Source of the DNA: Symsagittifera roscoffensis
Lineage: Eukaryota; Xenacoelomorpha; Acoela; Convolutidae
Length of the DNA: 64,000 bases
Reading direction: 5' to 3'
Assembly (NCBI RefSeq): GCF_963678635.1
Contig: NC_087067.1
Coordinates: 18,297,639 to 18,361,638, forward strand
The position numbers and the translations under genes were made by a program. Below the pieces are notes generated by a model that saw nothing but the letters and a program-made list of their open reading frames with translations, searched no databases and was not told where the DNA came from. Positions 41,104 to 51,657 of the stretch are shown here, piece by piece; position 1 is the first letter of the stretch, and each line of letters starts with the position of its first letter.

Positions 41104-41261
41104 GTTAATGCAATCTTTCAAAAACTTTAAATAATTTTCAATCCAGAGATTAGTTTTGTTTATTCTGCTTGTTGCAAAAATTTTTGGGACTTTGAATTGC
41201 TACTACATGCAATCAGTGTGGTTCGCTAGGGGTTACTTCATTCTCAAAAAATCCCTTTCTT

Positions 41262-41343
41262 TGACAGGAGTGGGATTCGAACCCACGCATCCGAAGCTAC
41301 TGCGGCCTTAACGCAGCGCCTTAGACCACTCGGCCATCCTGCC
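41262..41343 (-). tRNA. tRNA-Leu(AAG)
   Basis: Class B; AGCTTCGG variable arm. Confidence 0.9.
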
Positions 41344-41529
41344 TATAAGGCTCTTTCTTTAAAATTTCAACTACTTTTCAATCCAGAGATCATTTTTGTT
41401 TCTTCTGCATTTTGCAAGCGTTGCTGGTCATCTGAACTGCCAAACCTTACTATTAATGTGATTGTTTCTGGAGGCTATAATCGCAGAAAAATTTTTTCTC
41501 TGACTAAAATATCATTAAGTTTTTTTCCT

Positions 41530-41611
41530 TGACAGGAGTGGGATTCGAACCCACGCATCCGAAGATACTGCGACCTGAACGCAGCGCCTTAGACCACTCG
41601 GCCATCCTGCC
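41530..41611 (-). tRNA. tRNA-Leu(CAG)
   Basis: Class A consensus, after a class C deletion joint. Confidence 0.92.
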
Positions 41612-41769
41612 GTTAATGCATTCTTTCAAAAACTTTAAATAATTTTCAATCCAGAGATTAGTTTTGTTTATTCTGCTTGTTGCAAAATTTTTTGGGACTT
41701 TGAATTGCTAATACATGCAATCAGTGTGGTTCGCTAGGGGTTACTCCATTCTCAAAAAATCCCTTTCTT

Positions 41770-41851
41770 TGACAGGAGTGGGATTCGAACCCACGCATCC
41801 GAAGATACTGCGGCCTTAACGCAGCGCCTTAGACCACTCGGCCATCCTGCC
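41770..41851 (-). tRNA. tRNA-Leu(AAG)
   Basis: Class B consensus. Confidence 0.92.
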
Positions 41852-42008
41852 TATACGGTTCTTTCTTTAAAATTTCAACTACTTTTCAATCCAGAGATCA
41901 TTTTTGTTTCTTCTGCATTTTGCAAGCGTTGCTGGTCATCTGAACTGCCAAAACTTACTATTAATGTGATTGTTTCTGGAGGCTATAATCGCAGAAAAAT
42001 TTTTTCTC

Positions 42009-42090
42009 TGACAGATGTGGGATTCGAACCCATTAATCTGAGGATATTGCTCCCTGAACGCAGCGGCTTAGACCACTCGAACATGCTGCT
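42009..42090 (-). pseudogene. Class C tRNA-Leu-like copy
   Basis: 1222-bp duplicate of 40787-40868. Confidence 0.7.
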
Positions 42091-42243
42091 TTCAAACTTT
42101 ACGCTTAAATTTTCAATTAGTTTTCAATCCAGTGAATTTTTTTTGTTCTGCATGTTCGAAAATCTTCTAGTCCTTTGAATTGTCAATAGCCGCAATTAGT
42201 GTGGTTGGCTAGGGGGACTAAAATATCATTAAGTTTTTTTCCT

Positions 42244-42325
42244 TGACAGGAGTGTGATTCGAACCCACGCATCCGAAGATACTGCGACCTGAACGCAGCG
42301 CCTTAGACCACTCGGCCATCCTGCC
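42244..42325 (-). tRNA. tRNA-Leu(CAG)
   Basis: Class A; CACAC mismatch. Confidence 0.82.
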
Positions 42326-42483
42326 GTTAATGCAATCTTTCAAAAACTTTAAATAATTTTCAATCCAGAGATTAGTTTTGTTTATTCTGCTTGTTGCAAA
42401 AATTTTTGGGACTTTGAATTGCTACTACATGCAATCAGTGTGGTTCGCTAGGGGTTACTTCATTCTCAAAAAATCCCTTTCTT

Positions 42484-42565
42484 TGACAGGAGTGGGATTC
42501 GAACCCACGCATCCGAAGCTACTGCGGCCTTAACGCAGCGCCTTAGACCACTCGGCCATCCTGCC
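42484..42565 (-). tRNA. tRNA-Leu(AAG)
   Basis: Class B; AGCTTCGG variable arm. Confidence 0.9.
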
Positions 42566-42751
42566 TATAAGGCTCTTTCTTTAAAATTTCAACTACTTTT
42601 CAATCCAGAGATCATTTTTGTTTCTTCTGCATTTTGCAAGCGTTGCTGGTCATCTGAACTGCCAAACCTTACTATTAATGTGATTGTTTCTGGAGGCTAT
42701 AATCGCAGAAAAATTTTTTCTCTGACTAAAATATCATTAAGTTTTTTTCCT

Positions 42752-42833
42752 TGACAGGAGTGGGATTCGAACCCACGCATCCGAAGATACTGCGACCTGA
42801 ACGCAGCGCCTTAGACCACTCGGCCATCCTGCC
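42752..42833 (-). tRNA. tRNA-Leu(CAG)
   Basis: Class A consensus. Confidence 0.92.
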
Positions 42834-42991
42834 GTTAATGCATTCTTTCAAAAACTTTAAATAATTTTCAATCCAGAGATTAGTTTTGTTTATTCTGCTT
42901 GTTGCAAAATTTTTTGGGACTTTGAATTGCTAATACATGCAATCAGTGTGGTTCGCTAGGGGTTACTCCATTCTCAAAAAATCCCTTTCTT

Positions 42992-43073
42992 TGACAGGAG
43001 TGGGATTCGAACCCACGCATCCGAAGATACTGCGGCCTTAACGCAGCGCCTTAGACCACTCGGCCATCCTGCC
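42992..43073 (-). tRNA. tRNA-Leu(AAG)
   Basis: Class B consensus. Confidence 0.92.
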
Positions 43074-43231
43074 TATACGGTTCTTTCTTTAAAATTTCAA
43101 CTATTTTTCAATCCAGAGATCATTTTTGTTTCTTCTGCATTTTTCAAGCGTTGCTGGTCATCTGAACTGCCAAAACTTACTATTAATGTGATTGTTTCTG
43201 GAGGCTATAATCGCAAAAAAAAAATTTTCTC

Positions 43232-43318
43232 TGACAGATGTGGGATTCGAACCCATTAATCTGAGGATATTGCTCCCTGAACGCAGCGCAGCGGCTTAGA
43301 CCACTCGAACATGCTGCT
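43232..43318 (-). pseudogene. Class C copy with 5-nt duplication
   Basis: 87 nt; GCTGC is repeated at the D-arm/anticodon-stem junction. Confidence 0.7.
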
Positions 43319-43471
43319 TTCAAATTTAACGCTTAAATTTTTCAATTAATTTTCAATCCAGTGAATTTTTTTGTTCTGCATGTTCGAAAATCTTCTAGTC
43401 CTTTGAATTGTCAATAGCCGCAATTAGTGTGGTTGGCTAGGGGGACTAAAATATCATTAAGTTTTTTTCCT

Positions 43472-43553
43472 TGACAGGAGTGTGATTCGAACCCACGCAT
43501 CCGAAGATACTGCGACCTGAACGCAGCGCCTTAGACCACTCGGCCATCCTGCC
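43472..43553 (-). tRNA. tRNA-Leu(CAG)
   Basis: Class A; CACAC mismatch. Confidence 0.82.
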
Positions 43554-43711
43554 GTTAATGCAATCTTTCAAAAACTTTAAATAATTTTCAATCCAGAGAT
43601 TAGTTTTGTTTATTCTGCTTGTTGCAAAAATTTTTGGGACTTTGAATTGCTAATACATGCAATCAGTGTGGTTCGCTAGGGGTTACTTCATTCTCAAAAA
43701 ATCCATTTCTT

Positions 43712-43793
43712 TGACAGGAGTGGGATTCGAACCCACGCATCCGAAGCTACTGCGGCCTTAACGCAGCGCCTTAGACCACTCGGCCATCCTGCC
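43712..43793 (-). tRNA. tRNA-Leu(AAG)
   Basis: Class B; AGCTTCGG variable arm. Confidence 0.9.
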
Positions 43794-43950
43794 TATAAGG
43801 CTCTTTCTTTAAAATTTCAACTACTTTTCAATCCAGAGATCATTTTTGTTTCTTCTGCATTTCGCAAGCGTTGCTGGTCATCTGAACTGCCAAAACTTAC
43901 TATTAATGTGATTGGCTCTGGAGGCTATAATCGCAGAAAAATTTTTTCTC

Positions 43951-44032
43951 TGACAGATGTGGGATTCGAACCCTTTAATCTGAGGATATTGCTCCCTGAA
44001 CGCAGCGGCTTAGACCACTCGAACATGCTGCT
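43951..44032 (-). pseudogene. Class C tRNA-Leu-like copy
   Basis: T stem AAGGG. Confidence 0.7.
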
Positions 44033-44169
44033 TTCAAATTTTAGGCTTAAATTTTTCAATTAATTTTCAATCCAGTGAAGTTCGAAAATCTTCTAGTCCT
44101 TTGAATTGCCAATAGCCGCAATTAGTGTGGTTGGCTAGGGAGACTTAAATATCATTAAGTTTTTTTCCT

Positions 44170-44251
44170 TGACAGGAGTGGGATTCGAACCCACGCATCC
44201 GAAGATACTGCGACCTGAACGCAGCGCCTTAGACCACTCGGCCATCCTGCC
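44170..44251 (-). tRNA. tRNA-Leu(CAG)
   Basis: Class A consensus; the spacer is about 17 bp shorter than usual. Confidence 0.92.
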
Positions 44252-44409
44252 GTTAATGCAATCTTTCAAAAACTTTAAATAATTTTCAATCCAGAGATTA
44301 GTTTTGTTTATTCTGCTTGTTGCAAAAATTTTTGGGACTTTGAATTGCTAATACATGCAATCAGTGTGGTTCGCTAGGGGTTACTCCATTCTCAAAAGAT
44401 CCCTTTCTT

Positions 44410-44491
44410 TGACAGGAGTGGCATTCGAACCCACGCATCCGAAGATACTGCGGCCTTAACGCAGCGCCTTAGACCACTCGCCCTTCCTGCC
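44410..44491 (-). tRNA. tRNA-Leu(AAG)
   Basis: Class B; T-stem CCCAC becomes GCCAC and the D arm is GGGCGAG. Confidence 0.75.
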
Positions 44492-44648
44492 TATAAGGCT
44501 CTTACTTTAAAATTTCAACTACTTTTCAATCCAGAGATCATTTTTGTTTCTTCTGCATTTCGCAAGCGTTGCTGGTCATCTGAACTGCCAAAACTTACTA
44601 TTAATGTGATTGGCTCTGGAGGCTATAATCGCAGAAAAATTTTTTCTC

Positions 44649-44730
44649 TGACAGATGTGGGATTCGAACCCATTAATCTGAGGATATTGCTCCCTGAACG
44701 CAGCGGCTTAGACCACTCGAACATGCTGCT
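44649..44730 (-). pseudogene. Class C tRNA-Leu-like copy
   Basis: Typical class C. Confidence 0.7.
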
Positions 44731-44884
44731 TTCAAATTTTACGCTTAAATTTTTCAATTAATTTTCAATCCAGTGAGTTTTTTTTGATCTGCATGTTCGA
44801 AAATCTTCTAGTCCTTTGAATTGCCAATAGCCGCAATTAGTGTGGTTGGCTAGGGAGACTAAAATATCATTAAGTTTTTTTCCT

Positions 44885-44966
44885 TGACAGGAGTGGGATT
44901 TGAACCCACGCATCCGAAGATACTGCGACCTGAACGCAGCGCCTTAGACCACTCGGCCATCCTGCC
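44885..44966 (-). tRNA. tRNA-Leu(CAG)
   Basis: Class A; T loop TTCAAAT. Confidence 0.85.
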
Positions 44967-45124
44967 GTTAATTCAATCTTTCAAAAACTTTAAATAATTT
45001 TCAATCCAGAGATTAGTTTTGTTTATTCTGCTTGTTGCAAAAATTTTTGGGACTTTGAATTGCTAATACATGCAATCAGTGTGGTTCGCTAGGGGTTACT
45101 TCATTCTCAAAAAATCCCTTTCTT

Positions 45125-45206
45125 TGACAGAAGTGGGATTCGAACCCACGCATCCGAAGTTACTGCGGCCTTAACGCAGCGCCTTAGACCACTCGGCCAT
45201 CCAGCC
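45125..45206 (-). tRNA. tRNA-Leu(AAG)
   Basis: Class B; 5' GGCTGGA and 3' TTCTGTC weaken the acceptor. Confidence 0.75.
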
Positions 45207-45363
45207 TATACGGCTCTTTCTTTAAAATTTCAACTACTTTTCAATCCAGAGATCATTTTTGTTTCTTCTGCATTTTGCAAGCGTTGCTGGTCATCTGAAC
45301 TGCCAAAACTTACTATTAATGTGATTGTTTCTGGAGGCTATAATCGCAAAAAAAAATTTTCTC

Positions 45364-45445
45364 TGACAGCTGTGGGATTCGAACCCATTAATCTGAGGAT
45401 ATTGCTCCCTGAACGCAGCGGCTTAGACCACTCGAACATGCTGCT
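45364..45445 (-). pseudogene. Class C tRNA-Leu-like copy
   Basis: 3' end ACAGCTGTCA. Confidence 0.7.
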
Positions 45446-45598
45446 TTCAAATTTTACGCTTAAATTTTCAATTAGTTTTCATTCCAGTGAATTTTTTTTG
45501 TTCTGCATGTTCGAAAATCTTCTAGTCCTTTGAATTGCCAATAGCCGCAATTAGTGTGGTTGGCTAGGGAGACTAAAATATCATTAAGTTTTTTTCCT

Positions 45599-45680
45599 TG
45601 ACAGGAGTGGGATTCGAACCCACACATCCGAAGATACTGCGACCTGAACGCAGCGCCTTAGTCCACTCGGCCATCCTGCC
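45599..45680 (-). tRNA. tRNA-Leu(CAG)
   Basis: Class A; single D-loop and T-arm-junction changes. Confidence 0.88.
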
Positions 45681-45838
45681 GTTAATGCAATCTTTCAAAA
45701 ACTTTAAATAATTTTCAATCCAGAGATTAGTTTTGTTTATTCTGCTTGTTGCAAAAATTTTTGGGACTTTGAATTGCTAATACATGCAATCAGTGTGGTT
45801 CGCTAGGGGTTACTCCATTCTCAAAAAATCCCTTTCTT

Positions 45839-45920
45839 TGACAGGAGTGGGATTCGAACCCACGCATCCGAAGATACTGCGGCCTTAACGCAGCGCCTTA
45901 GACCACTCGGCCATCCTGCC
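45839..45920 (-). tRNA. tRNA-Leu(AAG)
   Basis: Class B consensus. Confidence 0.92.
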
Positions 45921-46077
45921 TATAAGGCTCTTTCTTTAAAATTTCAACTATTTTTCAATCCGGAGATCATTTTTGTTTCTTCTGCATTTTGCAAGCGTTG
46001 CTGGTCATCTGAACTGCCAAAACTTACTATTAATGTGATTGGCTCTGGAAGCTATAATCTCAGAAAAATTTTTTCTA

Positions 46078-46159
46078 TGACAGATGTGGGATTCGAACCC
46101 ATTAATCTGAGGATATTGCTCCCTGATCCCAGCGGCTTAGACCACTCGAACATGCTGCT
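46078..46159 (-). pseudogene. Class C tRNA-Leu-like copy
   Basis: Anticodon stem CTGGG, loop ATCAGGG. Confidence 0.65.
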
Positions 46160-46314
46160 GTCAAATTTTACGCTTAAATTTTTCTATTAATTTTCAATCC
46201 AGTGATTTTTTTTTTGTTCTGCATGTTCCAAAATCTTCTAGTCTTTTGAATTACCAATAGCCGCAATTAGTTTGGTTGGCTAGGGAGACTAAAATATCTT
46301 GAAATTTTTTTCTT

Positions 46315-46396
46315 TGACAGGAGTGGGATTTGAACCCACGCATACGAAGATACTGCGACCTGAACGCAGTGCCTTAGACCACTCGGCAACCCTGGC
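46315..46396 (-). tRNA. tRNA-Leu(CAG) variant
   Basis: 5' end GCCAGGG and D arm TTGCCGAG: one acceptor mismatch plus a G-U. Founder of the variant at 46790, 47265, 52505, 54565 and 56428. Confidence 0.65.
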
Positions 46397-46553
46397 TTTA
46401 ATGGCATCTTTCAAAAACTTTAAGTAATTTTCAGTCCAGAGATTAGTTTTGTTTATTTTGCTTGTTGCAAGCGTTGCTGGTCATCTGAACTGCCAAAACT
46501 TACTAATAATGTGGTTGGCTCTGGAGGCTCTAATCTCAGAAAATCTTTTTCTC

Positions 46554-46635
46554 TGACAGATGTGGGATTCGAACCCATTAATCTGAGGATATTGTTCCCT
46601 GAACGCAGCGGCTTAGACCACTCGAACATGCTGCT
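46554..46635 (-). pseudogene. Class C tRNA-Leu-like copy
   Basis: Typical class C. Confidence 0.7.
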
Positions 46636-46789
46636 TTCAAATTTTACGCTTAAATTTTTCAATTAGTTTTCAATCCAGTGAATTTTTTTTGTTCTGCATG
46701 TTCTAAAATCTTCTAGTCTTTTGAATTGCCAATAGCCGCAATTAGTTTGGTTGGCTAGGGAGACTAAAATATCTTGAAATTTTTTTCTT

Positions 46790-46871
46790 TGACAGGAGTG
46801 GGATTTGAACCCACGCATACGAAGATACTGCGACCTGAACGCAGTGCCTTAGACCACTCGGCAACCCTGGC
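46790..46871 (-). tRNA. tRNA-Leu(CAG) variant
   Basis: Same GCCAGGG 5' variant as 46315. Confidence 0.65.
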
Positions 46872-47028
46872 TTTAATGGCATCTTTCAAAAACTTTAAGT
46901 AATTTTCAGTCCAGAGATTAGTTTTGTTTATTTTGCTTGTTGCAAGCGTTGCTGGTCATCTGAACAGCCAAAACTTACTAATAATGTGGTTGGCTCTGGA
47001 AGCTATAATCTCAGAAAAATTTTTTCTA

Positions 47029-47110
47029 TGACAGATGTGGGATTCGAACCCATTAATCTGACGATATTGCTCCCTGATCCCAGCGGCTTAGACCACTCGA
47101 ACATGCTGCT
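47029..47110 (-). pseudogene. Class C tRNA-Leu-like copy
   Basis: Loop ATCAGGG, as at 46078. Confidence 0.65.
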
Positions 47111-47264
47111 GTCAAATTTTACGCTTAAATTTTTCTATTAATTTTCAATCCAGTGATTTTTTTTTGTTCTGCATGTTCCAAAATCTTCTAGTCTTTTGAA
47201 TTGCCAATAGCCGCAATTAGTTTGGTTGGCTAGGGAGACTAAAATATCTTGAAATTTTTTTCTT

Positions 47265-47346
47265 TGACAGGAGTGGGATTTGAACCCACGCATACGAAGA
47301 TACTGCGACCTGAACGCAGTGCCTTAGACCACTCGGCAACCCTGGC
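47265..47346 (-). tRNA. tRNA-Leu(CAG) variant
   Basis: 950-bp duplicate of 46315-46396. Confidence 0.65.
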
Positions 47347-47503
47347 TTTAATGGCATCTTTCAAAAACTTTAAGTAATTTTCAGTCCAGAGATTAGTTTT
47401 GTTTATTTTGCTTGTTGCAAGCGTTGCTGGTCATCTGAACTGCCAAAACTTACTAATAATGTGGTTGGCTCTGGAGGCTCTAATCTCAGAAAATCTTTTT
47501 CTC

Positions 47504-47585
47504 TGACAGATGTGGGATTCGAACCCATTAATCTGAGGATATTGTTCCCTGAACGCAGCGGCTTAGACCACTCGAACATGCTGCT
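47504..47585 (-). pseudogene. Class C tRNA-Leu-like copy
   Basis: 950-bp duplicate of 46554-46635. Confidence 0.7.
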
Positions 47586-47739
47586 TTCAAATTTTACGCT
47601 TAAATTTTTCAATTAGTTTTCAATCCAGTGAATTTTTTTTGTTCTGCATGTTCTAAAATCTTCTAGTCCTTTGAATTGCCAATAGCCGCAATTAGTCTGG
47701 TTGGCTAAGGAGACTAAAATATCTTGAAATTTTTTTCTT

Positions 47740-47868
47740 TGACAGGAGTGAGATTCGAACCACGCATCCGAGGATACTGCGACCTGAACCACTCGGCCAT
47801 CCGAGGATACTGCGACCTGAACCACTCGGCCTGAACCACTCGGCCTTAGACCACTCGGCCATCCTGCC
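47740..47868 (-). pseudogene. tRNA-Leu(CAG) with internal tandem expansion
   Basis: 129 nt. A 33-bp unit spanning the D-arm to variable-arm region lies at 47765-47797 and 47798-47830, followed by a 14-bp partial copy at 47831-47844. Acceptor, T arm and outermost D arm are single. Two CAG loops result, both with part of the 5' anticodon stem lost. It cannot fold as one normal tRNA. Confidence 0.8.
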
Positions 47869-48026
47869 GTTAATGAAATCTTTCAAAAACTTTAAGTAGT
47901 TTTCAGTCCAGAGATTAGTTTTGTTTATTTTGCTTTTTGCAAAAATTTTTGGGACTTTGAATTGCTAATACATGCAATCAGTGTGGTTCGCTAGGGGTTA
48001 CTCCATTCTCAAAAAATCCCTTTCTT

Positions 48027-48108
48027 TGACAGGAGTGGGATTCGAACCCACGCATCCGAAGATACTGCGGCCTTAACGCAGCGCCTTAGACCACTCGGCC
48101 ATCCTGCC
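48027..48108 (-). tRNA. tRNA-Leu(AAG)
   Basis: Class B consensus. Confidence 0.92.
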
Positions 48109-48265
48109 TATACGGCTCTTTCTTTAAAATTTCAACTACTTTTCAATCCAGAGATCATTTTTGTTTCTTCTGCATTTTGCAAGCGTTGCTGGTCATCTGA
48201 ACTGCCAAAACTTACTATTAATGTGATTGTTTCTGGAGGCTATATTCGCAAAAAAAATTTTTCTC

Positions 48266-48347
48266 TGCTAGATGTGGGATTCGAACCCATTAATCTGAGG
48301 ATATTGCTCCCTGAACGCAGCGGCTTAGACCACTCGAACATGCTGCT
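48266..48347 (-). pseudogene. Class C tRNA-Leu-like copy
   Basis: 3' end CTAGCA. Confidence 0.7.
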
Positions 48348-48500
48348 TTCAAATTTTACGCTTAAATTTTCAATTATTTTTCAATCCAGTGAATTTTTTT
48401 TGTTCTGCATGTTCGAAAATCTTCTAGTCCTTTGAATTGCCAATAGCCGCAATTAGTGTGGTTGGCTAGGGAGACTAAAATATCATTAATTTTTTTTCCT

Positions 48501-48582
48501 TGACAGGAGTGGGATTCGAACCCACGCATCCGAAGATACTGCGACCTGAACGCAGCGCCTTAGACCACTCGGCCATCCTGCC
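48501..48582 (-). tRNA. tRNA-Leu(CAG)
   Basis: Class A consensus. Confidence 0.92.
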
Positions 48583-48740
48583 GTTAATGCAATCTTTCAA
48601 AAACTTTAAATAATTTTCAATCCAGAGATTAGTTTTGTTTACTCTGCTTGTTGCAAAAATTTTTGGGACTTTGAATTGCTAATACATGCAATCAGTGTGG
48701 TTCGCTAGGGGTTACTCCATTCTCAAAAAATCCCTTTCTT

Positions 48741-48822
48741 TGACAGGAGTGGGATTCGAACCCACGCATCCGAAGATACTGCGGCCTTACCGCAGCGCCT
48801 TAGACCACTCGGCCATCCTGCC
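48741..48822 (-). tRNA. tRNA-Leu(AAG)
   Basis: Class B with G32 (loop GTAAGGC). Confidence 0.85.
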
Positions 48823-48979
48823 TATACGGCTGTTTCTTTAAAATTTCAACTAATTTTCAATCCAGAGATCATTTTTGTTTCTTCTGCATTTTGCAAGCGT
48901 TGCTGGTCATCTGAACTGCCAAAACTTACTATTAATGTGATTGTTTCTGGAGGCTATAATCGCAAAAAAAATTTTTCTC

Positions 48980-49061
48980 TGACAGATGTGGGATTCGAAC
49001 CCATTAATCTGAGGATATTGCTCCCTGAACGCAGCGGCTTAGACCACTCGAACATGCTGCT
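48980..49061 (-). pseudogene. Class C tRNA-Leu-like copy
   Basis: Typical class C. Confidence 0.7.
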
Positions 49062-49213
49062 TTCAAATTTTACGCTTAAATTTTCAATTAGTTTTCAATC
49101 CAGTGAATTTTTTTTGTTCTGCATGTTCGAAAATCTTCTAGTCCTTTGAATTGCCAATAGCCGCAATTAGTGTGGTTGGCTAGGGAGACTAAAATATCTT
49201 TAATTTTTTTCCT

Positions 49214-49295
49214 TGACAGGATTGGGATTCGAACCCACGCATCCGAAGATGCTGCGACCTGAACGCAGCGCCTTAGACCACTCGGCCATCCTGCC
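49214..49295 (-). tRNA. tRNA-Leu(CAG)
   Basis: Class A; one base change in acceptor/T-stem junction and variable arm. Confidence 0.85.
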
Positions 49296-49452
49296 GTTAA
49301 TGCAATCTTTCAAAAACTTTAAATAATTTTCAATCCAGAGATTAGTTTTGTTTATTCTGCTTGTTGCAAAAATTTTGGGACTTTGAATTGCTAATACATG
49401 CAATCAGTGTGGTTCGCTAGGGGTTACTCCATTCTCAAAAAATCCCTTTCTT

Positions 49453-49534
49453 TGACAGGAGTGGGATTCGAACCCACGCATCCGAAGATACTGCGGCCTT
49501 AACGCAGCGCCTTAGACCACTCGACCATCCTGCC
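49453..49534 (-). tRNA. tRNA-Leu(AAG)
   Basis: Class B; D stem GTC. Confidence 0.85.
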
Positions 49535-49691
49535 TATAAGGCTCTTTCTTTAAAATTTCAACTACTTTTCAATCCAGAGATCATTTTTGTTTCTTCTGCA
49601 TTTTGCAAGTGTTGCTGGTCATCTGAACTGCCAAAACTTACTATTAATGTGATTGGCTCTGGAGGCTATAATCGCAGAAAAAATTTTTCTC

Positions 49692-49752
49692 TGACAGATG
49701 TGGGATTCGAAACCATTAATCTGAGGATATTGCTCCCTTTCAAATTGCTGCT
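49692..49752 (-). pseudogene. Class C copy with internal deletion
   Basis: 61 nt; anticodon arm and D arm are replaced by TTTGAAAG. Confidence 0.65.
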
Positions 49753-49906
49753 TTCAAATTTTACGCTTAAATTTTTCAATTAATTTTCAATCCAGTGAAT
49801 TTTTTTTGTTCTGCATGTTCGAAAATCTTCTAGTCCTTTGAATTGCCAATAGCCGCAATTAGTGTGGTTGGCTAGGGAGACTAAAATATCATTAAGTTTT
49901 TTTCTT

Positions 49907-49988
49907 TGACAGGAGTGGGATTCGAACCCACGCATCCGAAGATACTGCGACCTGAACGCAGCGCCTTAGACCACTCGGCCATCCTGCC
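49907..49988 (-). tRNA. tRNA-Leu(CAG)
   Basis: Class A consensus. Confidence 0.92.
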
Positions 49989-50146
49989 GTTAATGCAATC
50001 TTTCAAAAACTTTAAATAATTTTCAATCCAGAGATTAGTTTTGTTTATTCTGCTTGTTGCAAATATTTTTGGGACTTTGAATTGCCAATACGTGCAATTA
50101 GTGTGGTTCGCTAGGGGTTACTCCATTCTCAAAAAATCCCTTTCTT

Positions 50147-50228
50147 TGACAGGAGTGGGATTCGAACCCACGCATCCGAAGATACTGCGGCCTTAACGCA
50201 GCGCCTTAGACCACTCGGCCATCCTGCC
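50147..50228 (-). tRNA. tRNA-Leu(AAG)
   Basis: Class B consensus. Confidence 0.92.
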
Positions 50229-50385
50229 TATAAGGCTCTTTCTTTAAAATTTCAACTACTTTTCAATCCAGAGATCATTTTTGTTTCTTCTGCTTTTTGC
50301 AAGCGTTGCTGGTCATCTGAACTGCCAAAACTTACTATTAATGTGATTGTTTCTGGAGGCTATAATCGCAGAAAAATTTTTTCTC

Positions 50386-50467
50386 TGACAGATGTGGGAT
50401 TCGAACCCATTAATCTGAGGATATTGCTCCCTGAACGCAGCGGCTTAGACCACTCGAACATGCTGCT
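50386..50467 (-). pseudogene. Class C tRNA-Leu-like copy
   Basis: Class C exemplar. AGCAGCA against ATCTGTC leaves three acceptor mismatches. D stem TTC/GCC keeps one pair, anticodon stem CTGCG/AGCAA three of five, T stem ATGGG/CCCAC four of five. Loop TTCAGGG still shows CAG, and the B box GGTTCGAATCC is perfect, while the A box is degraded (TGTTCGAGTGG). A stable mature tRNA is unlikely, but Pol III factor TFIIIC could still bind. Confidence 0.75.
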
Positions 50468-50622
50468 TTCAAATTTTACGCTTAAATTTTTCAATTAATT
50501 TTCAATCCAGTGAATTTTTTTTGTTCTGCATGTTCGAAAATCTTCTAGTCCTTTGAATTGCCAATAGCCGCAATTAGTGTGGTTGGCTAGGGAGACTAAA
50601 ATATCATTAAGTTTTTTTTCCT

Positions 50623-50704
50623 TGACAGGAGTGGGATTCGAACCCACGCATCCGAAGATACTGCGACCTGAACGCAGCGCCTTAGACCACTCGGCCATCC
50701 TGCC
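50623..50704 (-). tRNA. tRNA-Leu(CAG)
   Basis: Class A consensus. Confidence 0.92.
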
Positions 50705-50862
50705 GTTAATGCAATCTTTCAAAAACCTTAAATAATTTTCAATCCAGAGATTAGTTTTGTTTATTCTGCTTGTTGCAAAAATTTTTGGGACTTTGAATTG
50801 CTAATACATGCAATCAGTGTGGTTCGCTAGGGGTTACTCCATTCTCAAAAAATCCCTTTCTT

Positions 50863-50944
50863 TGACAGGAGTGGGATTCGAACCCACGCATCCGAAGATA
50901 CTGCGGCCTTAACGCAGCGCCTTAGACCACTCGACCATCCTGCC
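50863..50944 (-). tRNA. tRNA-Leu(AAG)
   Basis: Class B; D stem GTC as at 49453. Confidence 0.85.
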
Positions 50945-51101
50945 TATAAGGCTCTTTCTTTAAAATTTCAACTACTTTTCAATCCAGAGATCATTTTTGT
51001 TTCTTCTGCATTTTGCAAGCGTTGCTGGTCATCTGAACTGCCGAAACTTACTATTAATGTGATTGTTTCTGGAGGCTAAAATCGCAGAAAAATTTTTTCT
51101 C

Positions 51102-51183
51102 TGACAGATGTGGGATTCGAACCCATTAATTTGAGGATATTGCACTCTGAACGCATCGGCTTAGAGCACTCGAACATGCTGCT
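51102..51183 (-). pseudogene. Class C tRNA-Leu-like copy
   Basis: Further decayed, loop TTCAGAG, D arm changed. Confidence 0.65.
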
Positions 51184-51336
51184 TTCAAACTTTACGCTTA
51201 AATTTTCAATTAATTTTCAATCCAGTGAATTTTTTTTGTACTGCATGTTCCAAAATCTTCTAGTCCTTTGAATTGCCAATAGCCGCAATTAGTGTGGTTG
51301 GATAGGGAGACTAAAATATCATTAAGTTTTTTTCCT

Positions 51337-51418
51337 TGACAGGAGTGCGATTCGAACCCACGCATCCGAAGATACTGCGACCTAAACGCAGCGCCTTAGA
51401 CCACTCGGCCATCCTGCC
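51337..51418 (-). tRNA. tRNA-Leu(TAG)
   Basis: Loop TTTAGGT on a class A body (T38), so C34 changed to T in an A gene. First TAG since 22986. T-stem CGCAC mismatch. Confidence 0.8.
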
Positions 51419-51575
51419 TATAAGGCTCTTTCTTTAAAATTTCAACTTCTTTTCAATCCAGAGATCATTTTTGTTTCTTCTGCATTTTGCAAGCGTTGCT
51501 GGTCATCTGAACTGCCAAAACTTACTATTAATGTGATTGTTTCTGGAGGCTATAATCGCAGAAAAATTTTTTCTC

Positions 51576-51657
51576 TGACAGATGTGGGATTCGAACCCAT
51601 TAATCTGAGGATATTGCTCCCTGAACGCAGCGGCTCAGACCACTCGAACATGCTGCT
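51576..51657 (-). pseudogene. Class C tRNA-Leu-like copy
   Basis: D-arm change CTGAGCC. Confidence 0.7.

Larger units (their letters stand above)
40787..43231 (-). repeat. 1222-bp tandem duplication
   Basis: Modules at 40787, 41022, 41262 and 41530 recur at 42009, 42244, 42484 and 42752. Confidence 0.85.
46315..47740 (-). repeat. 950-bp tandem duplication
   Basis: 46315 and 46554 recur at 47265 and 47504. Modules alternate C and variant A with no B, because A and B spacers are fused (TTGCTTGTTGCAAGCGTTGC). Confidence 0.8.
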
